DNA of 64,000 nucleotides from Paludibacterium denitrificans (GTDB lineage Bacteria > Pseudomonadota > Gammaproteobacteria > Burkholderiales > Chromobacteriaceae), in assembly GCF_009707705.1 (NCBI RefSeq), contig NZ_WLYX01000001.1:2728001-2792000 (forward strand), read 5' to 3'. A program made the position numbers and the translations under genes. The notes under the pieces are model-generated. The model did not search any database and was not told where the DNA came from. It saw only the letters and a list, made by a program, of their open reading frames with translations. Positions 8,845 through 19,188 of the stretch are shown in pieces. Each line of letters opens with the position of its first letter. Position 1 is the first letter of the stretch.

Positions 8845-9705
8845 TTACAGTGAGTTACTGATGCGCTGCAGCAATTCCAGACGTTTGCGGCTAATCAACC
8901 CCTGTTCGCAAGCGGCTTTAATGGCGCAGTTGGGTTCGGCGCGATGAGTACAATTGTGGAATTTGCATTGGCCGATATAAGGGCGCATTTCCGGAAAGTA
9001 ATGCGGTAAATCCGGAATGGTCAGATGTTTCAGGCCAAATTCCTGCAAGCCCGGAGAGTCAATCAAATCGCTATTGGCGTCCAGATGATACAGCGTGGCA
9101 TGGGTGGTGGTGTGCCGACCGGAATCGAGCGCGGCGGAAATATCCCCGGTACGGGCGTTGGCGGCGGGCAGCAGGGCGTTGGTCAGGGTGGATTTCCCCA
9201 TGCCGGACTGGCCGACAAACACGCTGGTCTGACCATGCAGCAGCGGCAACAGCGGGCTGACATCATGGTTGGCCGAAAGCGTGACCACGATGTAGCCCAA
9301 TTGGCTATACAACGCCAGTTTTTCCAGTAATGCCGGGGTTTCCGGAAGGTCGGCCTTGTTGACGATGATGACCGGGTCGATTTCGGCGGCCTCGGCCGCA
9401 ATCAGGCAGCGGTTGAGCAGTTCTTCGCTCGGGCTGGGCACCGCGGCGGTGACAAACATAATGCGCGTGACATTGGCGGCAATGATCTTGGTTTTCCAGT
9501 CGTCCTGCCGGTAGAGCAGGCTGGTGCGTGGCTGCACCCGCTCGATGACGGCCTGCTCCTTGTTTTGTACCAGAATGTCGACCTTGTCACCGCAGACAAA
9601 ATCTACGCGTTTACCGCGTGTGGTGCAGTCGTAGCATTGGCCTTCCGACTCGACAATGAAGTGCTTACCATGGCTGCGAATAATCTGTCCGCTTTGTTCT
9701 CTCAT
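8845..9705 (-). CDS. rsgA: ribosome small-subunit-dependent GTPase A
   Basis: Circularly permuted GTPase that assists late 30S maturation. Order seen: OB-fold region (SGQIIRSHGKHFIVES), G4 NKAD (about residue 117), G1 GQSGMGKST (about 167), switch region with DISAALDSGRHTTTH, G3 DSPGLQEFGL (about 217) and a C-terminal zinc finger GQCKFHNCTHRAEPNC. 286 residues, intact. A DUS-like repeat lies at 9267. Confidence 0.95.
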   Translation of the reverse strand: MREQSGQIIRSHGKHFIVESEGQCYDCTTRGKRVDFVCGDKVDILVQNKEQAVIERVQPRTSLLYRQDDWKTKIIAANVTRIMFVTAAVPSPSEELLNRCLIAAEAAEIDPVIIVNKADLPETPALLEKLALYSQLGYIVVTLSANHDVSPLLPLLHGQTSVFVGQSGMGKSTLTNALLPAANARTGDISAALDSGRHTTTHATLYHLDANSDLIDSPGLQEFGLKHLTIPDLPHYFPEMRPYIGQCKFHNCTHRAEPNCAIKAACEQGLISRKRLELLQRISNSL

Positions 9706-9853
9706 GCTGGTTCCTGCGGCGTTTTCGCCTTGGCGAGGTACGGATGGTTAGGGTCAATAAATATCATCGCAGTTTGCCTTGGTTGCCGGGCGTGGCTCTG
9801 TGCGGTGCGTGCCATCCACTTCGGCCAACCTGCTTGCTGTTGGCTGCCATGTG

Positions 9854-11091
9854 TCACAGTTGTTTTAACCGGGTAATCCGCAAGGAAGCCGGGTGGGAAT
9901 CGTAAAACGCCGAGTGCAGCGGATCTGGCGTGAGCGTGGAGGCGTTATCACGATACAGTTTGACCAGCGCATGAATCAGCTCGCTGGCATTGGTCTGGCT
10001 GGCAGCAAAGGCATCGGCTTCGAATTCATGCTTGCGTGAAATTAGGCTGGAAACCGGCGTGAGCGGAAAAGTGAATGCCGGGATTGCCATAAAGAACAAG
10101 ACAAGCGCCATGGCGGTGCCAGACTGGCTTACGCCCAATCCGTGATAAAACCAGTTGGCATGAATCAGCTGGCCCAGGATAAATAGCAGCGCCAGCGACA
10201 GGGCAAAGGTCAGAACAATCCGTTTGACGATGTGCTTACGCTGGTAATGGCCCAGCTCGTGCGCCAGCACCGCTTCGATTTCTGTCGGGGTCAGCCGCTT
10301 CAGCAAGGTATCAAAAAACACGATGCGTTTGGCCTGACCAAAGCCGGTGAAGTAGGCGTTGCCGTGGCTGGAGCGTTTGGAGCCATCCATGACAAACACG
10401 CCCCGGCTTTTGAAACCGGTGCGCTTAAGAAGCGCCTCAATGCGCTGCTTGAGCGCTTCATCTTCCAGTGGGCTGAATTTGTTGAACAGCGGGGCGATAA
10501 AGGTCGGATAAAGCGCCAGCATCAACAGCTGGAAACCAGACCAGACCAGCCATACCCATAGCCACCACAGCGGGCCGGAAATATCCATCAGCCATAGCAC
10601 CAGCGCAACCAAAGGCAGACCGATGACGATGCCCAGCGCCAACCCTTTCAGTTGATCCAGCACGAATAACCGTGGCGTGAGCTTGTTAAAGCCGAAGCGT
10701 GTTTCAATGCCAAAAGTACTGAACAGGCTGATGGGCAGGGAAACGAGACTGCTGATCAGGGTGACGGCGCTGATCAGCACCAGCCCGCTGGCTAGAGTTC
10801 CCATGCCGCTGGCGGTAATGTAGCGGCCGAGTGCATCCAGTAGCCCGCCTTGGGTGAAGGCCAGAATCAGCGCGCCATCAATAACGGCAGACCATAATCC
10901 CAGACGGGTCTTGGCTGTGGAGTAATCCGCCGCCAATTGGTGTTGGCTAAGGGTGATGTCACTGGCGAAATCTGTCGGAACAGCGGCGCGATGACGGATA
11001 ATGTGCCGGATATGGCGGCTGCCTAGCCACAGTTTAAGTGCCGGGTAATGGCCAATGCGGCCAGGAACGAATAGGTAAAAGCCTCGGTCAT
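9854..11091 (-). CDS. M48 (Ste24/HtpX-like) zinc metalloprotease (one apparent frameshift)
   Basis: Membrane-embedded peptidase of the CAAX prenyl protease/Ste24 family. Zinc motif LAHELGHYQRKH, downstream ligand region KHEFEADAFA, NAYFTGFGQAKRIVFFDTLL and several hydrophobic helices. True start is taken as ATG 11091 (MTEAFTYSFLAALAI). The frame breaks at 11041-11044, where CCTGG restored gives LALKLWLGSRHI. The open frame running further upstream is antisense to orn and is not real coding. Divergent from orn (82 bp apart). About 412 residues. Confidence 0.88.
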
Positions 11092-11173
11092 TGTGTGGTG
11101 CGGGTAGGTTCAGGTTTGCCGATTGGCTTAAGCAATGAAGGAAAATGGCAAGGTTTTGCAAAGAAGCGATAGT

Positions 11174-11719
11174 ATGGCACAAGATCAGAACAACCTCATC
11201 TGGCTCGACATGGAAATGACGGGCCTTAATCCGGATACCGACCGCATCATTGAAGTGGCCATGGTAATTACCGATAGCCAGCTTAATGTCGTGGCGCAGT
11301 CGCCGGTTTACGCTGTTCATCAGCCCGCTGCCATTATGGATGGCATGGATGACTGGAACAAGAATACCCATGGCCGCTCCGGTTTGATCGAGCGCGTCAA
11401 GGATTCCACGCTGGATGAAGCGCAGGTGGAACAAGCCATGCTGGCCTTCCTGCAGGAACATGTACCAACCAAGGCGTCTCCGATGTGCGGCAATTCCATC
11501 TGTCAGGATCGTCGTTTCATGGCGCGCTGGATGCCTGCGCTGGAAAACTATTTCCACTACCGCAATCTGGATGTTTCCACCTTGAAAGAGTTGTGCAAAC
11601 GCTGGAAGCCAGAAGTTGCGCGTGGCGTGATCAAGCGTGGCAAGCATCAGGCCTTGGCGGATATCCTTGAGTCGATTGAAGAGCTCAAGTATTACCGCGA
11701 GCACTTCATCAAGGAATAA
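11174..11719 (+). CDS. orn: oligoribonuclease
   Basis: DEDDh 3'-5' exonuclease that degrades 2-5 nt RNAs and pGpG. Exo [13 protein letters not shown], Exo II with [12 protein letters not shown] and [17 protein letters not shown], Exo [16 protein letters not shown]. 181 residues, intact. ATG 11174 chosen over an upstream in-frame start at 11135 because it yields the normal [18 protein letters not shown]-terminus. Confidence 0.95.
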   Translation: MAQDQNNLIWLDMEMTGLNPDTDRIIEVAMVITDSQLNVVAQSPVYAVHQPAAIMDGMDDWNKNTHGRSGLIERVKDSTLDEAQVEQAMLAFLQEHVPTKASPMCGNSICQDRRFMARWMPALENYFHYRNLDVSTLKELCKRWKPEVARGVIKRGKHQALADILESIEELKYYREHFIKE

Positions 11720-11750
11720 TCCCTCGCCGAGGTCATTTGACGAGGCGTGC

Positions 11751-11786
11751 GGGCCGGAAACCTGTGAGGATTTTCCGGCTTTTTTA
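11751..11786 (+). terminator. terminator after orn
   Basis: GCCGGAAA (11753-11760) / TTTTCCGGC (11771-11779) followed by seven T. Confidence 0.85.
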
Positions 11787-11816
11787 TTGAAATGATTTAT
11801 CCCATTGGCACATTCC

Positions 11817-13471
11817 ATGGCTGACAGTCGTTACACCGACATCAACTCCACGCCCGTGTGGGCCAAGCTGCATCAGCATCAGCGTGCAACACGGCACATG
11901 CACATGCGCGAGCTGTTCGAGACCGATCCTCGGCGTTTTGATACGTTTTCACTGGAGCTTGACGGCTTGTTGCTGGATTACTCCAAGAACCGCATTACCG
12001 CGCGCACCATGGAGCTGTTGTTCGAGTTGGCCGAAACCGCCGATCTGGCTGGCTGGATCGCCCGCATGCGCCGCGGCGAACGTATCAATATCAGCGAAAA
12101 CCGGGCGGTATTGCATACGGCTTTGCGCTTGCCCGAGAACGCTTCGCTGTTATTGGATGGCGCAGATGTTGTACCGGCGATTCACCGGTGTTGCAGCGCG
12201 CCTTGCGTTTTGCCGAACAGGTGAGGGCGGGGCAATGGCTGGGATTTAGTGGCAAGCCGATCCGGGATGTGGTGAATCTGGGAATTGGCGGCTCGGATCT
12301 GGGGCCACTGGTCGTGGCCGAGGCGTTATCGCCTTATGCCAGTCCGGACGTCCGCGTGCATTTTGTTTCCAATGTCGACGGACAGCATATTGCTGAAACA
12401 CTGCAGCGACTCGACCCGGCCACCACACTGTTCATCGTGGCCTCCAAGTCGTTTACCACGCCGGAAACACTGCTCAATGCCCAAGCGGCGCGCAGCTGGT
12501 TTTTGCAGCATGCCACGCCTTAAGCAGATATTGCCGGGCATTTTGTGGCGGTTTCCACCAATCGCGAGGCCGTGACCGCTTTTGGTATTGATCCGGCCAA
12601 CATGTTCGAATTTTGGGATTGGGTCGGGGGGCGGTATTCGGTCTGGTCGGCTATCGGTCTGCCGGTAATGCTGGCGGTTGGAGAGGCATCGTTTCGGCAG
12701 TTTTTGGCCGGTGCGCATGCCATGGACGAGCATTTCTTTAATGCGCCATTTGCGCAGAACATGCCGGTGATCATGGCTTTGCTGGGCATCTGGTACAACA
12801 CCTTCTACCAGGCGCATACCCATGCCATCATGCCCTACAACCATGGTCTGCGCCGTTTCCCTGCCTATATCCAGCAGCTGGATATGGAGTCGAATGGCAA
12901 ACGGGTAGGCCGTCTTGGCCAGCCGCTGGACTTCGATACCGGACCGGTGATCTGGGGTGAAGAGGGCGTCAATAGCCAACACGCATTCTTCCAGTTATTG
13001 CATCAAGGTACCCGGCTGGTTCCTTGTGATTTTATTCTGCCCATGACCAGCCATTACGCAGTCGGACAACAGCAGGACGTGCTGGTTGCCAATTGTCTGG
13101 CGCAAACCGAAGCATTAATGCGCGGCAAGAACGAAGCGCAAGTCTTGCAAGAACTGGCTGGCCTCAGTGGTGAGGCATTGGACATGCTCTTGCCGCAGCG
13201 TGTTTTCCCCGGCAACCAACCGAGCAATACCACGGCGCTGGAGCGTTTGACACCTTACCGTATGGGGATGCTGATGGCGCTCTATGAGCACAAGGTATTT
13301 GTGCAGGGCGTGATCTGGGGGATCAATTCGTTTGATCAATGGGGCGTTGAGTATGGCAAGCAACTAGCCAAACGCATTCTGCCGCAGTTAACCGATGATT
13401 CGGCCAACCTGTCGCATGACAGTTCCACTAACGGCCTCATCCAGTATTTCCGGGCGCATCATGGTCGATAA
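11817..13471 (+). CDS. pgi: glucose-6-phosphate isomerase (two apparent breaks)
   Basis: Interconverts glucose 6-phosphate and fructose 6-phosphate. Motifs: [75 protein letters not shown] and [19 protein letters not shown]. Breaks: 12185-12188 (CCWGG to CCGG; restores AIHQVLQRAL) and an in-frame TAA at 12521-12523 inside GCCTTAAGC (GCCGGC restores ATPADIAGHF). Corrected length about 549 residues, normal. The 3' end overlaps the CinA-type gene by 11 bp. A DUS-like repeat (minus) lies at 13399. Confidence 0.93.
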
Positions 13472-13961
13472 TATTCAGTTAGCCGCTCGAGTTGGCGCCA
13501 GCCTGTTGGCACGAGGAGAATCTGTCTGCACGGCGGAATCGTGTACCGGCGGGCTGATTGCCAGCGCGCTGACCGAAGTATCCGGCAGCTCTGCCTGGTT
13601 TGGTTATGGCGTGGTGACGTATAGCAACGATGCCAAGCAACGCTTGCTTGGCGTCCAGTCGGCAGCATTGCAGGAGCACGGCGCGGTCAGTGAGGCCGTG
13701 GTGCGACAAATGGTGGCGGGTGCATGCCGGCTTTCCGGTGCGAATTGGGCCGTTGCCGTTTCTGGGGTGGCGGGTCCCAGCGGCGGGACTCCAGAGAAAC
13801 CAGTCGGGACGGTATGGTTTGCGCTGCAGGGACCGGATGGTCGCGCTGAAGCTTTTGTGCGCCATTTTTCGGGTGATCGAGACCAAGTCCGCCAGCAGAC
13901 CGTTACAACGGCCTTGCAGGCGTTACTGGATCGTTTGACTTCGGATGTTGCTCAAGCCTGA
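13461..13961 (+). CDS. pncC: nicotinamide-nucleotide amidohydrolase PncC (CinA C-terminal domain)
   Basis: 166-residue stand-alone CinA C-domain that hydrolyses NMN to nicotinate mononucleotide in NAD salvage. Signature [21 protein letters not shown] near residue 24, [20 protein letters not shown]. Start ATG 13461 overlaps the end of pgi. An intact GCCGGC survives at 13726, one of only three original ones seen in the window. Intact frame. Confidence 0.93.
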   Translation: MVDNIQLAARVGASLLARGESVCTAESCTGGLIASALTEVSGSSAWFGYGVVTYSNDAKQRLLGVQSAALQEHGAVSEAVVRQMVAGACRLSGANWAVAVSGVAGPSGGTPEKPVGTVWFALQGPDGRAEAFVRHFSGDRDQVRQQTVTTALQALLDRLTSDVAQA

Positions 13962-14009
13962 GGATAAGCGGGGCCAATTTTGCAGGCCGGTATGCCTACC
14001 GGCGTGAAC

Positions 14010-14422
14010 TCAGCGAGTAAAGGTGTGATGCAGGTCGTCCAGCGAGATGTTCCAGCGTTGCATCATGAAACGCAGTAGTGCCATTTCCGAATCGCTGATG
14101 TCGCCATCGGCTTTACTGATATCCATGGCCAGAACGCAGGTCAGCAGGCGTTTTTTGTGATCGGTGACATCGCCTAGCAGCTCTTCCACCCGTTCCTTGT
14201 CCAGCAAGCGGATGGTGCCATCATGTTCGGCTTCATCCGAGATATCGTCGCAATAGTCGACCAGTACCGGGTAAACTGTTTCCGCCCGATGCCAAGCATG
14301 TCGTAAACATGCAGGCGTTCTAACAAGTCGATTTCACGTGGGTCAACGTTACCATCGGTAATCACGAACATGGCCAGCAGACGAGCAATCGCTTCTGCGC
14401 TGTTGGGTAGGTACTGTCGCAT
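14010..14422 (-). CDS. TerB-like protein (one apparent frameshift)
   Basis: About 137 residues, acidic and helical, with two DxxxDxxE-like loops (ITDGNVDPREIDLLERL and MDISKADGDISDSEMALL), the look of a TerB/DjlA-N helical domain. Function unknown; TerB-like domains occur in tellurite-resistance and membrane-associated contexts. The frame breaks at 14267-14270 (CCWGG to CCGG on this strand; restores VLVDYCDDISDEAEHDG). The neighbouring thioesterase is upstream on the same strand, 20 bp away. Confidence 0.6.
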
Positions 14423-14442
14423 GTTGACCCTCTTGAACTCGG

Positions 14443-14868
14443 TTAGGCCGTGAAGCGCTCGGCAAAGGCGGCCGGTATTGACTGGATTTTGCGTGCGGTG
14501 TAATCAAAAAACACGATGCCGGTCTTCAATCTTGCTACTTCTTTGCCAGTGTTGTCATCTACTACCTGATACATCAGGTCAAAGCCATAAGGGTTGAAGT
14601 CGCTGAGGCCCAGCCGGAAAGTCAGCCGGTCGCCATGAAAGGCTTCTGCCCGATAAACGATGGCCGCATCGGTCATGATGATGCCAGCGCCTTCAACATC
14701 CATTTCGGTGTAACCCAGACTTTTCAGAAAGCGCAGGCGAGCCTCATGCGCCAAGCGGAGAAAGGCATCATTGGCCAAGTGGCCGCCATAGTTGATATCG
14801 CCTATTCTGACATCTAGTGTGGTGTCAAAGACGACCCGCTCGGGTAGATCCAGTTTGATTCGTGCCAT
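14443..14868 (-). CDS. 4HBT-type (hotdog) acyl-CoA thioesterase
   Basis: 141 residues. VRIGDINYGGHLANDAFLRLAHEARLRFL matches the 4-hydroxybenzoyl-CoA thioesterase motif, with the catalytic Asp/Asn region near residue 24-30, and RLKTGIVFFDY lies near the C-terminus. The substrate cannot be told from sequence. Probably co-transcribed with the downstream TerB-like gene. Confidence 0.8.
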   Translation of the reverse strand: MARIKLDLPERVVFDTTLDVRIGDINYGGHLANDAFLRLAHEARLRFLKSLGYTEMDVEGAGIIMTDAAIVYRAEAFHGDRLTFRLGLSDFNPYGFDLMYQVVDDNTGKEVARLKTGIVFFDYTARKIQSIPAAFAERFTA

Positions 14869-14987
14869 GGCTGTGCTCAGGAAAGGATGGTTCGAGTCTA
14901 ATCGACCGTCTTAATCTTTATCAACTGTCGATGCATATTGTTTGATAGACTGAGACAAGAGGCTAAAGAAGAAAAGGAGCCAGTAGA

Positions 14988-15436
14988 ATGTATCAACGAA
15001 TTTTTGTTCCGGTCGACGATAGCGATACCTCCAATTTGGCACTGAACGAAGCGTGCCGTCTGGCCAAGGAGCTGGGTGCCAGTGTGCGGCTGGTGCATGT
15101 GGTCGATCTGGCCCAGTTTGGCTGGGGCGGTACGGAGTTTCTGGATGCGTCCGAGTTGCAGAAGTCGATCAAGCAGGGGCTGAACAGGTGCTGGGGCAGG
15201 CGGAAGCCAAGGCCAAGACTGCCGGGATTGAGCCTGAAGGCAAAATTCTGGAAAGCTGGGGCGATAAAATCGCTTCAGTATTGATTGAAGATGCCACCCA
15301 GTGGGGGGCTGATCTGATCGTGATGGGAACGCACGGCTGGACAGGGTTAATGCATATTCTGATGGGCAGTGTAGCCGAAGGCTTGCTCAAACAGTCGGAT
15401 GTGCCGGTACTGTTGGTGCGCAGCAAGGGCGAATAA
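14988..15436 (+). CDS. universal stress protein, UspA family (one apparent frameshift)
   Basis: About 149 residues: MYQRIFVPVDDSDTSNLALNEA at the start, DLIVMGTHGWTGLMHILMGSVAEGLLKQSDVPVLLVR at the end, which contains the G-2x-G-9x-G-(S/T) ATP-binding motif. The frame breaks at about 15174-15182 (CAGGGGCTG; one base missing, restoring AEQVLGQAEAKAK). AAAAGGAG precedes the ATG closely. Role in stress survival is inferred from the family only. Confidence 0.88.
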
Positions 15437-15463
15437 GACCGGTTTGGTCATCTGTATTGAAGA

Positions 15464-15567
15464 GAAAAGGACATCATGAAGATGTCCTTTTTTATTGCAC
15501 TAGTCGCTGCAATAAAAAAGGCATCGATCAGAAGTTCGCCCCCGCTCACTTCTTACGATGCCTTTTC
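15464..15567. terminator. three nested/adjacent hairpins between uspA and the HTH gene
   Basis: Hairpin 1: AAAGGACATC / GATGTCCTTT (15466-15491) ends uspA. Hairpin 2: TTTTTATTGCA (15489-15499) / TGCAATAAAAA (15508-15518). Hairpin 3: AAAAAGGCATCG (15515-15526) / CGATGCCTTTT (15556-15566), with an inner AGAAGT/ACTTCT, ends the minus-strand HTH gene. The arms of neighbouring hairpins overlap, so only some can form at once. Confidence 0.75.
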
Positions 15568-15588
15568 AGAAAGACGCTACGGCTTAGC

Positions 15589-15909
15589 TTAAGCAACAGC
15601 TTCGGAACCTTCTTGCTGATTTTCCAGCTTGGCGCGTACGGCTTTGCGCAGGCTTTTGTACAGGTCAGGATGCGTTTCTTTGAGATATTCAACAATTTCA
15701 AAGTCTTCGCGGCGTACTTGCGACAGGTCAACTTGCTCTACGTGCACCAGACGCAGCAGTTCGCGTACCGGTTTTGGCATGTTGCGGCCGCTTTCGTAGC
15801 GGGAGCCACCGGATTGGGTGACGCCGATACGGCTCCAGAATTCCTGCTGGTTCAGACCGAGTTTGCGGCGAATCTCGCGCGGATTGGGGATCTTTTCAAA
15901 GAGTTTCAT
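15589..15909 (-). CDS. XRE-type helix-turn-helix transcriptional regulator
   Basis: 106 residues. HTH core IRRKLGLNQQEFWSRIGVTQSGGSRYESGRNMPKPVRELL at residues 12-51, then a C-terminal segment LKETHPDLYKSLRKAVRAKL. Target unknown. Upstream lies an A+T-rich region of about 220 bp that may hold its promoter; no clear sites seen. Confidence 0.85.
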   Translation of the reverse strand: MKLFEKIPNPREIRRKLGLNQQEFWSRIGVTQSGGSRYESGRNMPKPVRELLRLVHVEQVDLSQVRREDFEIVEYLKETHPDLYKSLRKAVRAKLENQQEGSEAVA

Positions 15910-16138
15910 GGTGGTTCCTCTCTAAAGTATTTGTAATCAGTATTGGGTTGTGGAGCATACGGCTCCATCTTCTAAAAATAGCAAAAAAAACCCATCAGGA
16001 ATAATTTGATGCAAAAAAAATAGTCAAAGTTCCCGCAGGCGTGTTTGTTTTTTTGTAGGTGCTATCAGGACAGACGAACATTCCGGTCATAAATAAGCAA
16101 TATAGTCATCTATAACGCTGTTTTCATAAGGGGAAGGG

Positions 16139-16240
16139 GTGGCGAGCCTGACCCCCGGCACTTGCACTAAGTAACTGTGGCTGCTTCCTTCCGGACCTGA
16201 CCAGGGTTGGCTACTGTGCAATGCGGGGAGACCCGCCATA
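16139..16240 (-). ncRNA. ffs: signal recognition particle 4.5S RNA
   Basis: On the minus strand the conserved apical domain GGTCAGGTCCGGAAGGAAGC is present, flanked by strands that pair (GGCGGG near the 5' end with CTCGCC near the 3' end). The size of about 100 nt fits bacterial 4.5S RNA, which binds Ffh and targets membrane proteins. Exact ends are estimated. Confidence 0.93.
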
Positions 16241-16251
16241 GAAGAATGCGA

Positions 16252-16280
16252 ACTATCCTCTGCTTTCATGCTGCTGTCAA
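16252..16280 (-). promoter_or_regulatory. sigma-70 promoter of ffs
   Basis: Reading the minus strand: TTGACA (16275-16280), a 17-bp spacer and GATAGT (16252-16257), with the RNA start expected 6-8 bases further on. Confidence 0.75.
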
Positions 16281-16401
16281 GACTTTTTGATCAATGTCAA
16301 TGTTGTGCCTGATGTGTTTGGGCGGCGTTGGTCAATTGACCGTTGCTGTTGGCTGGGCGAGCAGGCAGACTGCTCATCCAGCCGGATTTTAGGATAGTGC
16401 C

Positions 16402-17558
16402 ATGCCCGCTTCTGTACAGAAATTGTTGGCCGAACTGGTGCGGTTTGATAGCACCAGTCGCCATTCCAATATGGAATTGATCCAGTGGATTAGCCAGTAT
16501 CTGGCGCAATGGGGCATTGTTTCGCGCCTGACGTTTGATGACACGGGCAAGAAGGCCAATCTGTTTGCCCGTGTGGGGCCTGGCGAGGGTCCGGTGCTGG
16601 TCTTGTCTGGCCATAGTGATGTGGTGCCGGTTGATGGGCAGGAGTGGAATAGTCCGCCGTTTGTGTTGACGGATAAGAATGACGGGCGGCTATACGGGCG
16701 TGGCAGTGCCGACATGAAAGGTTTTATTGCTTGCGTGCTGGCCATGGTGCCGCACTGGGTAGCGCTGGCGGAGTCTGGCACCTTGCAGCATGCCGTTGGC
16801 CGGCGTTTTCCTATGATGAAGAGGTGGGCTGTTTGGGTGTGCGTCGTCTGATTGACGGGTTGCGTCAGGACGGAGTGGTTGTGTCGGGCTGCATTATCGG
16901 CGAGCCGACCAGTATGCGGCCGGTGATCGCACACAAAGGGATTGCCCACTATCGTTGCCGTCTATTGGGGCGGGCCGCGCATTCTTCGTTAACTCCGCTC
17001 GGGGTAAACGCCATTGAATACGCGGCTAAACTGATCATCCATCTACGCAGGTTGGCCGAAACCGAGGCGGCCTTTGGCCCGCATCAGCCGTTGTACGACG
17101 TGCCATTCAACACGCTGCAAACCGGTACGATCACGGGAGGTGCTGCGCCAAATATCGTGCCGAAGGATTGTGAGTTTGTATTTGAGTGTCGCTGGCTGCC
17201 GGGTGATCGGCCGGAACGCTTTGTCGAATCGTTGCGCGATTATGCGACGACGTTGCTGCCTGAGATGCGGCAAACCGCTCCGGAAGCCGACATCATTATC
17301 GAGCCGCTGGTGTATTGCCCGGCATTTGAAGCCGATCCCGCCAGCGAAGTGATGCGTTATGCCGAAAAACTGAGTGACTGCTGTCATGGGTTGGGTGTGG
17401 CTTACACCACCGAGGCGGGTTTGTTTCACGAGGCGGGTATTCCCTGCGTTGTGCTTGGTCCCGGCTCGATCGAACAGGCGCACCGGGCCGATGAATATAT
17501 TGAGGTGAGTCAACTGGAGGCGTGTCAGGATTGGCTGGCGCGGCTGGTGGGTGGATGA
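16402..17558 (+). CDS. argE: acetylornithine deacetylase (one apparent frameshift)
   Basis: M20 zinc hydrolase releasing ornithine from N-acetylornithine. Zinc-site motifs: LSGHSDVVPVDGQEW, LYGRGSADMKGF, FSYDEEVGCLG, HKGIAHYRC and AYTTEAGLFHEAGIP. ArgE is favoured over DapE by the WNSPPF and GRGSADMKGF wording. The frame breaks at 16800-16803 (CCTGG to CCGG; restores HAVGLAFSYDEEVG). About 385 residues after correction. DUS-like cores lie at 16426 and 17050. Confidence 0.9.
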
Positions 17559-17709
17559 GTTGTGCCACCAGCCGCCTGTATTATTGCGATGAGTTTGCAC
17601 CCTGCGGGGTTTCGCTGCAGAATGCCGCCACCGGCAAAACCGGTACATTGAGGCGCCCGCCAAGGTTATCCCCGTGGCGGGTTATGTTTTTTGTGATGCG
17701 AGAAACCTT

Positions 17710-19101
17710 ATGGACCAGGACAAGCAATCCTCCACTCCTAACGCCGCCACGGGAACCTCCCGCGACGGTTTCACCTCCAGCTTTGGCGTGCTGGCTGCCA
17801 CACTGGGCTCGGCTGTCGGGCTGGGCAATATCTGGAAGTTCCCTTATCTGACCGGCACCAATGGTGGTGCCAGTTTCTTGGTGGTTTACATCATTGCCAC
17901 CTTGCTGGTTGGCTTGCCGGTGATGATTTCCGAAATCATGCTGGGGCGGAAAGCCAAAGCCGATGCGGTCACGACATTCCAGAAACTGGCACCGGCCGGG
18001 CAGCCGTGGTGGCTGATCAGTGCCTCCGGTGTGTTGGCGGCATTTCTGATTATCGCGTTTTATTCCGAAGTGGCAGCGTGGGTGTTTGCCTACGTGTTCA
18101 AGGCCATTGGCGGTGCCATTCTGTCGAGTGACCCCAAAGTGACATCGGCGGCGTTCAAGACACTGATCAGCGACCCGGTGCAAGCTTTGCTGTGGCAATG
18201 GCTGGTATTGCTGCTGATTGGCGGGATATTGCTGCTGGGCGTGGCCAAGGGGATTGAGGCCGTTACCAAAAAACTGATGCCGTTGTTGTTTGTGCTGTTG
18301 CTGGTGGTGGCGGTGCGTAGCCTGATGTTGCCGGGAGCCATGAAGGGTGTGGAATTCTTGTTGGCACCGGATTTTTCACGGCTTTCGGCCGGTGTGGTGT
18401 TGACGGCGGTGGGGCTGGCGTTCTTCAAGCTCTCCATTGGCATGGGTACCATGATGACCTATGGCAGTTACTTTCGTGATAACCAGAATATCCCGACCAC
18501 CACGCTGCGGGTGATGGGCGCCGATCTTTTTGTTTCAATGCTGGCCGGGCTGGCGATTTTTCCGGCGGTCTTCGCCTTTGGTTTTGCGCCCGGAGCCGGG
18601 CCGTCGCTGCTGTTTATCACTATTCCTGCCGTGTTTGCCAGCATGCCGCTGGGACATGTGTTCATGGTGGTGTTTTTTGTGCTGGCGGCGATTGCCTCGA
18701 CCGGTGCCTTGCTGTCACTGCTGGAAGTGCCGGTGTCAGTAATGAGTGGCCGTCTGGGGATTAGTCGCAAACGGGCAACCGTGATCAATTTGCTGGTGTT
18801 GGCGCTGATCGGCTCCGGTTGCGCGCTCTCCAATAGCACGTTGTCTGGCTTTACGTTGTTTGGCAAAACCCTGTTCGATCTGTTTGATTTCCTGACATCT
18901 AATATCCTGCTGCCGTTGGGCGGGATTTTTATCTGCCTGTTTGTGGGCTATGTCTGGGGTTTGGCGCGGCTCAAGCAGGCGCTATCGAATGAAGGTGCGT
19001 TGGAGAATGGGCGGCTGGTACGTGTGCTGTTTGTGCTGGTGCGTTTCGTCTCGCCGCTGCTGATTCTGGTGGTGATGCTGCGTGGCTTGGGCGTGTTGTA
19101 G
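17710..19101 (+). CDS. sodium-dependent transporter of the NSS family
   Basis: 463 residues, intact, about 11-12 hydrophobic helices. TM1 motif ATLGSAVGLGNIWKFPYLTG followed by NGGASFLVVY is diagnostic of the neurotransmitter:sodium symporter family; TM6 region VGLAFFKLSIGMGTMMTYGSY. The solute is probably an amino acid, but this is not readable. ATG 17710 is chosen because the upstream frame extension has no conserved features. Confidence 0.92.
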   Translation: MDQDKQSSTPNAATGTSRDGFTSSFGVLAATLGSAVGLGNIWKFPYLTGTNGGASFLVVYIIATLLVGLPVMISEIMLGRKAKADAVTTFQKLAPAGQPWWLISASGVLAAFLIIAFYSEVAAWVFAYVFKAIGGAILSSDPKVTSAAFKTLISDPVQALLWQWLVLLLIGGILLLGVAKGIEAVTKKLMPLLFVLLLVVAVRSLMLPGAMKGVEFLLAPDFSRLSAGVVLTAVGLAFFKLSIGMGTMMTYGSYFRDNQNIPTTTLRVMGADLFVSMLAGLAIFPAVFAFGFAPGAGPSLLFITIPAVFASMPLGHVFMVVFFVLAAIASTGALLSLLEVPVSVMSGRLGISRKRATVINLLVLALIGSGCALSNSTLSGFTLFGKTLFDLFDFLTSNILLPLGGIFICLFVGYVWGLARLKQALSNEGALENGRLVRVLFVLVRFVSPLLILVVMLRGLGVL

Positions 19102-19132
19102 CGCTACGCTTAAGGTTGGCCGAAAGCAACAA

Positions 19133-19157
19133 GCAAGGGGGCGTCAGCCCCCTTTGT
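19133..19157 (+). terminator. terminator after the NSS transporter
   Basis: AAGGGGGC-GTCA-GCCCCCTTT; a DUS-like GGTTGGCCGAA (19114-19124) lies just ahead of it. Confidence 0.75.
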
Positions 19158-19188
19158 CATGTCTTAGCGTTGGCCGCGTCTGCTTGCT

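Noticed and set aside
9854-11818. A 654-aa minus-strand frame extending the M48 protease through orn
   Set aside because: Everything upstream of 11091 is antisense to the well-supported orn gene; the extension is a frame artefact of the indel at 11041.
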